Assembly: GCA_020845695.1 (NCBI GenBank)
Contig: JADLFG010000037.1
Coordinates: forward strand, 1 to 8,512
DNA: 8,512 bases
Direction: 5' to 3'
From: Thermoleophilia bacterium
Lineage (GTDB): Bacteria > Actinomycetota > Thermoleophilia > Gaiellales > Gaiellaceae
Every line of letters starts with the position of its first letter. Position 1 is the first letter of the stretch. This document shows positions 1-6,131 of this stretch, piece by piece. The notes below the pieces were generated by a model. The model was not told the origin of the DNA. It did no database searches and saw only the letters and a list, made by a program, of their open reading frames with translations. The position numbers and the translations under genes are program-made.

Positions 1-4
1 CGGT

Positions 5-229
5 GTGGAGAAGACAACCCTCTACCTCCCGACCGACCTGCAGCGGGCCTTGCAAGAGCAGGCGAGACGGAGCGGCCGACCGCAGGCCGAGCTCGTGCGC
101 GAGGCGCTGCGCCGCTACCTCGAAGGTATGGCGTCGCCGAAACCGCGCTCACTCGGCCTGGGCGAGGATGCGGAGCTCTCCGCGCGCGAGAGCGAAGCCT
201 GGCTCAATCGCCGTTGGGGCGAGCGATAG
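5..229 (+). CDS. vapB: Ribbon-helix-helix antitoxin of VapBC module 1 (left edge, start uncertain)
   Basis: Small DNA-binding antitoxin that would neutralise the PIN toxin encoded directly downstream and repress their shared promoter. At 74 aa it has the RHH/CopG layout: an N-terminal beta strand (KTTLYLP, residues 3-9), a first helix (about 10-21), a turn with GRPQ (about 24-27) and a second helix ending in REALRRYLEG (about 32-41). A charged tail follows, rich in E and R and ending in WLNRRWGER, the part that typically wraps the toxin. The GTG at 5 is the only start visible. The reading frame is open to the window edge, so the true start could lie just upstream, and promoter and operator are outside the window. 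Its stop lies inside the toxin gene (16-nt overlap), indicating translational coupling. The RHH assignment is a fold-level pattern call; the toxin neighbour makes it firm. Confidence 0.85.
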   Translation: MEKTTLYLPTDLQRALQEQARRSGRPQAELVREALRRYLEGMASPKPRSLGLGEDAELSARESEAWLNRRWGER

Positions 230-627
230 TCACGCTCGACACCTCCGCGCTGTTCGCGCTGCTCAACCGGCGCGACCCCGATCACCAGCCGATCAGCCAG
301 ACGCTTCTTGCCGACCGCGGCCCCTATCTGGTTCCCGCGGGCATCCTCGCCGAGATCGGCTACCTGATCGAGCAGCGCCTCGGGCTCGACGTCCTCGACG
401 CCTTCCTCGCCGACCTCCAGGAACGCGCCTTCGTCCTCGAGCCCGGCGAGGACGACCTCGCCCGAATCCGCGAGCTCGTCCGCCGCTACGCCGACCTCCC
501 GCTCGGTCTCGCCGACGCATCCGTGATCGCCTGCGCCGAACGTCACGGCGGCAGCGTCCTCACCCTCGATCACCGCCACTTCGGCGCTGTCGCCCGGGAA
601 GGAACCATCATCCTGCTCCCCACCTGA
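214..627 (+). CDS. vapC: PIN-domain toxin (VapC-type ribonuclease) of VapBC module 1
   Basis: Predicted Mg2+-dependent endoribonuclease toxin of 137 aa, the usual PIN-toxin size. The four acidic residues of the PIN active site are in place: D9 in LDTSALFALLNRRD, E47 in ILAEIGYLIE, D101 in LGLADASVIACAE and D119 in VLTLDHRHF. The start is TTG at 214, giving MGRAIVTLDTSA. No other start codon lies between it and the first catalytic strand, so it must start here or be misread. The gene overlaps the antitoxin by 16 nt in another frame, the tight coupling expected of a TA operon. Known VapC toxins cut tRNA or rRNA; the target here cannot be read from sequence. A stem-loop follows 25 nt after the stop, before the convergent pseudogene remains. 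Confidence 0.92.
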   Translation: MGRAIVTLDTSALFALLNRRDPDHQPISQTLLADRGPYLVPAGILAEIGYLIEQRLGLDVLDAFLADLQERAFVLEPGEDDLARIRELVRRYADLPLGLADASVIACAERHGGSVLTLDHRHFGAVAREGTIILLPT

Positions 628-652
628 GCGACCCACGCGAGAGCCGCGCGAT

Positions 653-668
653 CACGGATGCGTCCGTG
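653..668. terminator. Stem-loop between convergent genes, candidate bidirectional terminator
   Basis: A perfect 6-bp inverted repeat CACGGA-TGCG-TCCGTG with a 4-nt loop. It sits between the end of the first PIN toxin (+, ends 627) and the end of the membrane-protein remnant (-, ends 676), where a shared terminator would be expected. No T-run follows on either strand, so intrinsic termination is uncertain. Confidence 0.4.
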
Positions 669-675
669 GGCACGC

Positions 676-977
676 TCACGTGAGCGGTTCGCGCGCCGAC
701 AGGCACACCTGTATCGCTCCGCAGAGGATCATCGCCTGCAGCAGGACGATGAGCGCGAGCACAAGGTGCAGGCCGCTGACCCAGCCGTCCGTCTCACCGG
801 GGTCGCCGATCGCGAATACCTGGAGGGTGCCGTAGAGCGGGAGAAGGAACGCGAGTCCGGTGCGGCGCCAGTCCCTCCAGAACGTGCCGGGTACCGCGAC
901 GAACGCGGCTGTCTCGGCGGTCCGAGATCGCGGCGAGACCGAGCGGCAGCGACCAGGCCGAGAGTCCTCCGCACGCA
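676..977 (-). pseudogene. C-terminal remnant of a small membrane protein, frameshifted
   Basis: Decayed membrane-protein gene without its own start. On the - strand the last part, from about 890 down to the TGA at 676-678, reads TAETAAFVAVPGTFWRDW, then two likely membrane segments (TGLAFLLPLYGTLQVFAI and GLHLVLALIVLLQAMILCGA) separated by a short polar loop, and ends CLSAREPLT. Just upstream a second frame carries another hydrophobic stretch (LSAWSLPLGLAAIS), so at least one frameshift lies near 900. The protein family is not recognised. The N-terminus is missing: reading further upstream one enters, in a different frame, the start of an IS256-type transposase. The simplest reading is that an IS insertion followed by deletion removed the front of this gene. 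An alternative is a young, weakly conserved gene with sequencing indels. Confidence 0.55.
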
Positions 978-1139
978 GAGACCGTGTGTCAGCCGCTGCA
1001 AGAGCCCCTCGGGGCCGGCGATCTCCTCCGGCGTGCAGGCCCCGGCGAGCAATTCGTCGATCAGCTCGTCCGGCAGATCCCCAAAATCAAGCTCGGAGGC
1101 GCCGACTGGCATCGTCGCCTCCGGGTGGCGCTCGGACAT
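978..1139 (-). pseudogene. N-terminal fragment of an IS256-family transposase
   Basis: About 54 codons from an ATG at 1139. Residues 21-50 (DLPDELIDELLAGACTPEEI, then AGPEGLLQRL) match the well-known start of IS256-family (mutator-type) DDE transposases, which read like ELIDELLAGARTPEEI-GPDGLLKQLT. The family is normally around 400 aa, so the DDE catalytic domain is entirely absent. The start is credible: AAAGGAG lies 8 nt upstream of the ATG. After the LTHGL segment the frame stays open but no longer looks like transposase, passing out of frame into the membrane-protein remnant. Hence this is a truncated, non-functional piece of a mobile element. The family call rests on remembered consensus, not a search. 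Confidence 0.65.
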
Positions 1140-1165
1140 GGTCTGGTCTCCTTTCCGAGCCGTTC

Positions 1166-1182
1166 CCGGCCCTCCGGGCCGG
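1166..1182 (-). other. Stem-loop in the leader of the transposase fragment
   Basis: A perfect 7-bp inverted repeat CCGGCCC-TCC-GGGCCGG with a 3-nt loop, between the putative IS end and the transposase ribosome-binding site. IS elements often carry such structures to block translation from transcripts reading in from outside. That role is inferred from position only. Confidence 0.35.
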
Positions 1183-1206
1183 AAGCCGCGGCACCCGCTC
1201 AACTCA

Positions 1207-1239
1207 GACCACACCTGCACCAAGAAACCGGACAGACCC
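1207..1239 (-). mobile_element. Probable terminal end of the IS256-type element
   Basis: On the - strand, about 100 nt before the transposase start, the sequence begins GGGTCTGTCCGGTTTCTTGG and continues to a GTGTGGTCTGAG stretch. A GG(G/C)TCTGTCC-like start at this distance is what the left inverted repeat of many IS256-family elements looks like. The right end and a target duplication are not present in the window, so the boundary is an estimate. Confidence 0.35.
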
Positions 1240-1327
1240 GCCGCGCCTCGGCCGGTTGGCAACCCCGTCCCCCGCCAGACCGACGCGGATCGTCCTCCAG
1301 CATGACGTCCGTCGGCCCGGCCGCGGG

Positions 1328-1333
1328 TAGCGT
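1328..1333 (+). promoter_or_regulatory. -10 box TAGCGT for a leaderless membrane-protein transcript
   Basis: TAGCGT followed by exactly 7 nt and the ATG at 1341, so transcription would begin at or next to the start codon. No convincing -35 box is seen. A GGAG lies only 2 nt from the ATG, too near for a normal ribosome-binding site, which favours leaderless initiation. Confidence 0.5.
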
Positions 1334-1340
1334 CGGAGCG

Positions 1341-2273
1341 ATGTCCTTCCCCCGCCTTCGCGGCACGCTTCCCGGGCTCGCTCACGCCCTCTCGCTCGGG
1401 GCCGTCTCCTGGGTCTTCTCCGAGGGCGTCTTCTGGGCCAGCTGGCGCGACGACGAGGGCCTCGGCGGCGTCGCCCTGACCTGGCTCGCCTACAGCGTCG
1501 TCTCCTACCTCGCTCTGGCCGCCGCCCGGCGCTTCGCCGTCGGCACCTGGGCGGGCTGGTTCGTGGTCGGCGCGCTCTTCGGCTGGCTCGCGGAGGGCGC
1601 GCTCGCGGGCACCGTGCTCGTCACGGCCCCACAGCAGATCTCGTGGACAGGCCTCGCCTGGCACGCGCCCCTGACGGTCTGCGTCGGCTGGGTCGCCCTG
1701 CCCGCTGCCCTGCGCGGGAGCCTCGTTCGTGCCATCGCGGCGAGCGCCGCCGTCGGGGCCGGATTCGGGCTCTGGGCGGCCGGCTACGTGCACGAGCCGG
1801 ACGGGGACGGGGTGCCGACGCTCGGCGCGTTCGCCGTCTACGCGACGGCGCTCGCCGCGCTCCTCGGGCTGGCCTACGCGCTCTGCGACCGCCTCGGACG
1901 ATCCCTCCCGGAGCGTCCCGGCCGCGTGCCCGTCGCCCTCGCCGGCCTCGCGCTCGCCGGCTGGTACGGGCTCGGCGTCGCCCCGACCTCGCCGCTCTCC
2001 GTCCCGCTCGTCCTCGTGCTGATCGCAGCGCCGCTCCTGCTCCTGCGCCGAGCACCGCTAGCGGCGCCGGCGCCCCGACCGTCGGCACCGCGCCTACGCG
2101 GAAGCTCGCTCGGCGCCCTCCTCGCGCTCCCGGCGATGGCGGTCGCGACCTTCGCGGCGTTCGAGCCCTTCGCCGGCGAGCTGCCCGTCTACGCCGCCTT
2201 CCTCCTGCTCACGCCGGGCGGCGTCGTCGCGCTCGCCTGGAGCGCCCGTCGCGTCCGCCGGCTCGGTCCGTGA
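1341..2273 (+). CDS. Multi-spanning membrane protein next to a two-component system
   Basis: A 310-aa, strongly hydrophobic protein of unknown family. Likely membrane segments, by eye: about 13-34, 45-62, 70-92, 106-124, 131-150, 159-182, 197-213, 219-236, 257-274 and 282-299, with a basic, proline-rich loop around 236-256 (RRAPLAAPAPRPSAPRLRG). The C-terminus is basic (ARRVRRLGP), probably cytoplasmic. No catalytic motif, signal peptide or transporter signature is visible. The ATG at 1341 is chosen over one at 1302 because a -10-like TAGCGT sits 7 nt before it and because the hydrophobic part starts soon after. The kinase gene begins 47 nt downstream on the same strand. Membrane proteins beside DesK/LiaS-type kinases are often the sensed partner or the regulated target; here that is only suggested by adjacency. 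Confidence 0.75.
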   Translation: MSFPRLRGTLPGLAHALSLGAVSWVFSEGVFWASWRDDEGLGGVALTWLAYSVVSYLALAAARRFAVGTWAGWFVVGALFGWLAEGALAGTVLVTAPQQISWTGLAWHAPLTVCVGWVALPAALRGSLVRAIAASAAVGAGFGLWAAGYVHEPDGDGVPTLGAFAVYATALAALLGLAYALCDRLGRSLPERPGRVPVALAGLALAGWYGLGVAPTSPLSVPLVLVLIAAPLLLLRRAPLAAPAPRPSAPRLRGSSLGALLALPAMAVATFAAFEPFAGELPVYAAFLLLTPGGVVALAWSARRVRRLGP

Positions 2274-2307
2274 GCATGCCCGCCCCGGCGGCGGGCGGCC
2301 AGCGTAG

Positions 2308-2313
2308 TAGCGT
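2308..2313 (+). promoter_or_regulatory. -10 box TAGCGT ahead of the histidine kinase, decides its start
   Basis: TAGCGT with exactly 7 nt to the GTG at 2321, the same hexamer and spacing as before the upstream membrane gene. No Shine-Dalgarno lies between them. This supports a leaderless GTG start for the kinase rather than the ATG at 2276. Confidence 0.5.
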
Positions 2314-2320
2314 GCGCACC

Positions 2321-3388
2321 GTGCGGCTCGCCGACCTCGCCTGGCGCCACCGCGACCCGCTCATCGCGCTCGGACTCGCGGTCCTCGCCGTCCTACCCCC
2401 GGAGACGCCGACCAGCCGGCCGGAGGCGGTGCGGATCGCGCTCGGCCTCGCCGGGACACTGCCGATCGCCCTGCGGCGGGCCCGGCCGCTCGTGACGTTC
2501 GTGGCGATCGCTGGGGCGATCGCGACGAGCGGCGCGCTCGGGCTCGAGGTGACGGCCGCATGGCTCGCACTCGGGCTCGCCGCCTACACGCTGGCCGCCG
2601 CGTGCGGCCCGCGGATCGCGTTCTCCGTGGTCGCCGCCGGCACCGCCGCTGCGCTCGGCGCGCCGAGCGTCGGGGGCGGAAAGGTCGACTCGGGCTGGTT
2701 CTTCGGCGGCTTCCTGCTCGTGGCAGTGGCGACGTTGCTCGGCGACCGGGTCTTCGCGCGCCGGGCGGTCGCCGCCGCGGCGGTGCGCGACGAGCGCGAG
2801 CGGATCGCGCGAGACCTCCACGACTCGCTCGCCCATGCCCTCAGCGCGATCGTCGTCCAGGCCGACGCCGCCGACGTGCTCATCGAGCGGGACCCGGCGC
2901 GGGCGCACGGTGCGGTCTCGGCGATCCGCGAGACCGGCCGTTCGTCGCTCACCGATCTACGCCGGATCGTCGGCGCGGTCCGGGCCGACGAAGACGACGG
3001 GACGCCGGGCGTGCACGCCCTCCCCGGCCTCGTCGCCGAGCTACGTGAGGGCGGCGTCGCGGCCGAGCTCGTCGTCGAGGGCGCGGAGCGCGCGCTCCCG
3101 GCGCTTGTCGAGCAGTCGGCCTACCGGATCGTGCAGGAGGCGCTGACCAACGTCCGGCGCCATGCCCGGGCAGCGCGGGCGCGCGTCGTCGTCCGCTTCG
3201 AGGACGACGCGCTCGGGCTCGAGATCACCGACGACGGCACGGCCGCCTCCGAGCCGGCCGTGCCGGGGCACGGGCTGCTCGGGATGCGCGAGCGCGCACG
3301 CCTCTGCGGCGGCGTGCTCAGCGCCGGACCGCGCGAGGGCGGCGGCTTCGAGGTCATCGCACGGCTCCCGCTCGCGGGTGGACGATGA
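2321..3388 (+). CDS. Membrane histidine kinase, DesK/NarL-type (HisKA_3)
   Basis: Sensor kinase of 355 aa that autophosphorylates on a histidine and passes the phosphate to the regulator encoded next. The N-terminal third is membrane-embedded: hydrophobic segments at about 13-25, 37-51, 57-73, 76-93, 98-113 and 125-141, with no large extracellular domain. The HisKA_3 dimerisation helix follows with ERERIARDLHD; H167 is the phosphoacceptor. The ATPase domain shows the N box (EALTNVRRHA, N277), the G1 motif DDGT (D305-T307) and the G2 motif PGHGLLGMRER (from P315), the usual layout for kinases partnered with LuxR-type regulators. The start is GTG 2321, based on the -10 box 7 nt upstream; ATG 2276 would add 15 residues and is possible. 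It overlaps the regulator by 4 nt (ATGA). The signal is unknown; such compact kinases usually sense events in or at the membrane. Confidence 0.9.
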   Translation: MRLADLAWRHRDPLIALGLAVLAVLPPETPTSRPEAVRIALGLAGTLPIALRRARPLVTFVAIAGAIATSGALGLEVTAAWLALGLAAYTLAAACGPRIAFSVVAAGTAAALGAPSVGGGKVDSGWFFGGFLLVAVATLLGDRVFARRAVAAAAVRDERERIARDLHDSLAHALSAIVVQADAADVLIERDPARAHGAVSAIRETGRSSLTDLRRIVGAVRADEDDGTPGVHALPGLVAELREGGVAAELVVEGAERALPALVEQSAYRIVQEALTNVRRHARAARARVVVRFEDDALGLEITDDGTAASEPAVPGHGLLGMRERARLCGGVLSAGPREGGGFEVIARLPLAGGR

Positions 3389-4041
3389 CGATCCGCGTCC
3401 TCCTCGCCGACGACCAGGAGCTCGTCCGCGCCGGCCTGCGCACCGTGCTCGAGTCGGAGGACGACCTGCGGGTCATCGGGGAGGCCGCGAACGGCCGCGA
3501 GGCCGTCGACCGTGCCCGCGAGCTCCACCCGCACGTCGTCGCGATGGATATCCGGATGCCCGTGATGGACGGGATCGAGGCGACGCGGCGCCTCCAGGCC
3601 ATCCCGGAGCCGCCGCGCGTCCTGATCCTGACGACGTTCGACCTCGACGAGCTCGTCGCGGCCGCGATCGGTGCCGGAGCGAGCGGCTTTCTCCTGAAGG
3701 ACGCGGGACGCCACGAGCTGGCGCACGCGATCCGGGTCGTCCACGCGGGCGAGGCGCTGCTCGCACCGACCGTGACACGACGCCTGCTCGAGCGCTTCGC
3801 GGACCGGCTCGCACCGCCGGCGCGCCCGGCCGGCCTCTCCGACCTGACCGGGCGCGAGACCGAGGTGCTCGAGCTGGTCGCTCGCGGCCTCTCGAACACG
3901 GAGATCGCGGCGCAACTCGTCGTCTCCGAGACGACCGTGAAGACGCACGTCGGGCGGGTCTTCGCAAAGCTCGGGCTGCGTGACCGTGCGCAGGCGGTCG
4001 TCCTCGCCTACGAGTCCGGGCTGATCCGCCCCGGCAGCTGA
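3385..4041 (+). CDS. Response regulator, NarL/LuxR type
   Basis: DNA-binding response regulator of 218 aa, partner of the kinase just upstream (ATGA overlap, translational coupling). The receiver domain spans about 1-120 and has all key residues: acidic pair D9-D10, phosphoacceptor D55 in VVAMDIRMPVMDG, switch threonine T83/T84 in ILTTFD, and K105 in GFLLKDA. A linker (about 121-150) leads to the LuxR-type helix-turn-helix, about 151-215, beginning LTGRETEVLELVARGLSN and containing the recognition-helix region TVKTHVGRVFAKLGLRDR. When phosphorylated it should dimerise and bind promoter DNA. Target genes are not visible; the membrane protein upstream and the flavoprotein downstream are candidates by position only. 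Confidence 0.95.
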   Translation: MTIRVLLADDQELVRAGLRTVLESEDDLRVIGEAANGREAVDRARELHPHVVAMDIRMPVMDGIEATRRLQAIPEPPRVLILTTFDLDELVAAAIGAGASGFLLKDAGRHELAHAIRVVHAGEALLAPTVTRRLLERFADRLAPPARPAGLSDLTGRETEVLELVARGLSNTEIAAQLVVSETTVKTHVGRVFAKLGLRDRAQAVVLAYESGLIRPGS

Positions 4042-4081
4042 GCGGCGGCAGCTCGACCCGCTCCGCGCGCTGAGGCACATC

Positions 4082-4287
4082 GTGGAGACACTCGCGTCAC
4101 GCGTCGGGGTCGGACCGGTACTGCGCGAGCCGGGCGTCACGACGAGCAGCTATCACGCCCACCACGCCCCAGCGCGCCCGGAAGCCGTCGGCGCGTGACG
4201 GGCGCCATGCCCTGTTCACCGAGCAGATCCGCGAGGCTCGCAGCGGGTATCGCGCGGCGCGCGGTCTACGGTGCGAAGACCGCCACG
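4082..4287 (+). pseudogene. Frameshifted N-terminal fossil of an IS3-family OrfB transposase
   Basis: The gap after the response regulator holds a broken transposase piece in three successive frames. From 4082: VETLASRVGVGPVLREPGV, then TTSSYHAHHAPARPEAVGA and a TGA at 4196. From 4203 in the next frame: RHALFTEQIREARSGYRAA. From 4264 in the third frame: VYGAKTAT, then TAG at 4288. The order matches the start of IS3-type OrfB (pattern: RFGVEPICRVLGV, then STYYA, a proline/arginine-rich stretch, EIRRVH-N-, and VYGARK). The catalytic rve/DDE domain is missing. It cannot make a functional protein. The call rests on the collinear motifs, which individually are short. Confidence 0.65.
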
Positions 4288-4293
4288 TAGAAT
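4288..4293 (+). promoter_or_regulatory. -10 box TAGAAT for the flavoprotein gene
   Basis: TAGAAT, one of the best -10 matches in the window, 8 nt before the ATG at 4302. Its first three bases are also the stop codon of the last frame of the IS3 transposase fossil. A weak GGGGG lies 2 nt before the ATG, but the geometry favours a leaderless or near-leaderless transcript. Confidence 0.55.
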
Positions 4294-4301
4294 CGGGGGC
4301 A

Positions 4302-6005
4302 ATGGCGCCTCCGGTCATGCTCGCGGTCGACGATGATCCCGAGGCGCTCGCTGCCGTCGAGCGTCAGCTGATCGAGCGCTACGGCGGCCACTACCGGGTC
4401 GAGGCCGTGCGCGATCCGGCCGAGGCGCAACGGGTGCTCGAGCGGCTCGGCGCGGAAGGCGCCGACGTGGCCCTCGTGCTCGCAGGGCAGTCCGCCACCG
4501 ACGACGACGGAGCGCTGCTCGACCGGGCCCGCCGACTCCATCCGCAGGCCAAGCGTGCAGCTCTGGTCTCCCCGGCCGCATGGGCCGACCCCGCCACCGC
4601 CGCGACGCTTCGGGACGAGCTGGCGCTCGGGCGTGTCGACCACTTCGTGCTCGTCCCGGGCACAGCGCCCGACGAGGTCTTCCACGAGGCGATCTCGACC
4701 TTTCTGCTCGAGTGGGCACGAGAGCGGCGGCTCGTGCCGCAGACCGTGCAGGTCGTCGGCGAGGAGTGGTCGGGTCGGGCCTACGAGCTGAGGGCGATCT
4801 TCGAGACCTGCTCGGTCCCGCACTCGTTCTACCTCGCCGACTCCGACAAGGGTCGCGAGCTGATCGCACAGGCCGGCCCGGAGGCCCGGCTCCCGCTGAT
4901 GGTGCTGCCGGGAGGCCACACGCTCAGCGACCCCTCGAACGCGGAGATCGCCGCCGTCGCTGGAGCCCCGTCCGGCCTCGAGAAACAGAAGTTCGACGTC
5001 ATCGTCGTCGGCGCAGGGCCGGCGGGCCTCTCCGCCGCCGTCTACGGGGCATCCGAGGGTCTGCGCGTCCTCGTCATCGATGCAGGCGGCATCGGCGGCC
5101 AGGCACGATCGAGCCCGCTGATCCGCAACTACCTCGGCTTCCCACGAGGCATCAGCGGCAGCCGACTCGCCGAGCAGGCGTATGAGCAGGCGTTCGTCTT
5201 CGGAGCGAGCTTCTTCTTCCTGCATCGCGCGACGGCGCTGGAGCGATCTGACGACCAGTGGCTCACGCTGACGCTCGACGACGACCGGCGCGTCGACGCT
5301 CGCGCCGTCATTCTCGCGACAGGTGCCAGCTACCGGCGGCTCGGGATCCCCGAGCTCGAGCAGCTGAGCGGCGCGGGCGTCTTCTACGGTGGGCCTGCGG
5401 CGGAGGCGCCGGCGCTCGAAGGCAAGGAGGCATTCGTCGTCGGCGGCGGAAACTCGGCCGGGCAGGCTGCACTCCACCTCGCGCGTTACGCCCGGCGCGT
5501 CACCCTGCTCGTCCGGGCGAGCTCGCTCGAGGCCGGCATGTCGCATTACCTCGTCCGCGCCGTCGAGGCCTCCCCGAAGATCGTCGTCCGTACCGGAACG
5601 ACCGTCGCCGGTGGCGGAGGGGATGGCCGGCTGCAACAGCTCGTGTTGCGCGACGGCCCGACCGGCGGCGACGAGACGGTCCCGGCGGACGCGCTCTTCG
5701 TGCTGATCGGCGCCCGTCCGCAGACGGAGTGGCTGCCGGTCGAGCTGGCGAGGGAGCCGCATGGATTCCTGCTCACCGGTGACGAGATCCCCGCCCACCT
5801 GTGGCCGTTGTCGCGCCGCCCGTTCTCGCTCGAAGCCAGCATGCCGGGCGTCCTTGCAGCCGGGGATGTCCGGAACGGCTCCGTGATGCGCGTCGCCTCC
5901 GCGGTCGGCGAAGGAGCGATCGCAGTTCGACTCGTCCACCGCCTCCTGGCCGAAGGCGACCTGCAGGCACCCGCCGAGCCGACAGACGTCGTCGCGGCGT
6001 CCTGA
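4302..6005 (+). CDS. Three-domain flavoprotein: receiver-like, Grx-like, thioredoxin-reductase-like (no CxxC)
   Basis: FAD/NAD(P)H oxidoreductase of 567 aa with two regulatory-looking domains in front. Residues 4-130 resemble a receiver domain (MLAVDDDPEALAAVE, acidic cluster D10-D12), but where the phosphoacceptor Asp should follow strand 3 (VALVLA-G-Q) there is G62. Residues about 147-221 look like a thioredoxin/glutaredoxin fold (TVQVVGEEWSGRAYELRAIF, LPLMVLPGG), yet the CxxC is replaced by WSGR; the only cysteine in this part is C170. Residues 231-550 are thioredoxin-reductase-like: FAD motif GAGPAGL (237-243), IGGQA (264-268), NAD(P)H motif GGGNSAG (381-387) and the second FAD motif GDVRNGSVMRVASAVGEGAI (521-540). 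The CATC of true thioredoxin reductases is replaced around 361-369 (FYGGPAAEA), so it cannot reduce thioredoxin by that mechanism. Similar REC-TrxR-like fusions are known in bacteria but their substrate is poorly defined. It has its own promoter, separate from the two-component genes. Confidence 0.88.
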   Translation: MAPPVMLAVDDDPEALAAVERQLIERYGGHYRVEAVRDPAEAQRVLERLGAEGADVALVLAGQSATDDDGALLDRARRLHPQAKRAALVSPAAWADPATAATLRDELALGRVDHFVLVPGTAPDEVFHEAISTFLLEWARERRLVPQTVQVVGEEWSGRAYELRAIFETCSVPHSFYLADSDKGRELIAQAGPEARLPLMVLPGGHTLSDPSNAEIAAVAGAPSGLEKQKFDVIVVGAGPAGLSAAVYGASEGLRVLVIDAGGIGGQARSSPLIRNYLGFPRGISGSRLAEQAYEQAFVFGASFFFLHRATALERSDDQWLTLTLDDDRRVDARAVILATGASYRRLGIPELEQLSGAGVFYGGPAAEAPALEGKEAFVVGGGNSAGQAALHLARYARRVTLLVRASSLEAGMSHYLVRAVEASPKIVVRTGTTVAGGGGDGRLQQLVLRDGPTGGDETVPADALFVLIGARPQTEWLPVELAREPHGFLLTGDEIPAHLWPLSRRPFSLEASMPGVLAAGDVRNGSVMRVASAVGEGAIAVRLVHRLLAEGDLQAPAEPTDVVAAS

Positions 6006-6045
6006 CGCCGTCACAGCCACTGGACGCGAACGCAGGGTGATGCCT

Positions 6046-6061
6046 CCGGCCCCGCGGCCGG
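6046..6061 (+). terminator. Weak terminator-like stem-loop after the flavoprotein gene
   Basis: A perfect 6-bp inverted repeat CCGGCC-CCGC-GGCCGG, 40 nt past the stop, followed only by TT rather than a T-run. It separates the flavoprotein from the vapBC2 promoter and may act as a terminator, but GC-rich inverted repeats are common by chance here. Confidence 0.3.
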
Positions 6062-6108
6062 TTCAGGTGACGATGCCGCTGTTCCTGCGGGGCTGCCAAG
6101 AGGCAAGG

Positions 6109-6129
6109 CCTTTACTGATATCGTAAAGG
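6109..6129 (+). promoter_or_regulatory. Palindromic operator of vapBC module 2
   Basis: A perfect inverted repeat CCTTTAC-N7-GTAAAGG with a TGATATC centre, ending 2 nt before the antitoxin ATG. The AT-rich 7-bp arms stand out sharply in this GC-rich sequence. AbrB-type VapB antitoxins, with their toxins, bind such palindromes to repress their own operon. The -10 box TATCGT (6119-6124) and the AAAGGA (6125-6130) both fall on the site, so binding would block polymerase directly. Confidence 0.7.
6119..6124 (+). promoter_or_regulatory. -10 box TATCGT inside the vapBC2 operator
   Basis: TATCGT followed by exactly 7 nt and the antitoxin ATG at 6132, the same spacing as at the membrane-protein and kinase genes. 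AAAGGA lies only 1 nt from the ATG, too close for a normal ribosome-binding site, so a leaderless mRNA is likely. Confidence 0.5.
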
Positions 6130-6131
6130 AA

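Noticed and set aside
658..1305. Open frame on the + strand across the IS256/membrane remnant region
   Set aside because: The composition is shadow-like (R, P, S rich) with no start signals, and the - strand explains the sequence better.
729..1793. 354-aa open frame on the - strand starting inside the membrane-protein gene
   Set aside because: The first part is a shadow of the + strand membrane gene. Only the portion from the ATG at 1139 has a ribosome-binding site and recognisable (IS256-type) sequence, and even that changes frame before the membrane remnant.
1643..2320. Upstream extension of the kinase reading frame
   Set aside because: The frame stays open far upstream, but this part is an arginine/alanine/proline-rich shadow of the membrane protein. 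The kinase's membrane segments begin after 2321.
2276..2320. ATG at 2276 as the kinase start
   Set aside because: It would add 15 polar residues (MPAPAAGGQRSSVRT) that do not fit the membrane start, and it lies upstream of the -10 box. It is not excluded, as it could be coupled to the previous stop 2 nt away.
3121..4140. 339-aa open frame on the - strand opposite kinase and regulator
   Set aside because: It lies antisense to well-supported kinase and response-regulator motifs and shows no family features.
4266..6020. Long open frame on the - strand opposite the flavoprotein
   Set aside because: It mirrors the flavoprotein gene, a common artefact at high GC. Its product is a low-complexity string of charged residues with no family motifs, while the + strand frame carries clear FAD and NAD(P)H motifs.
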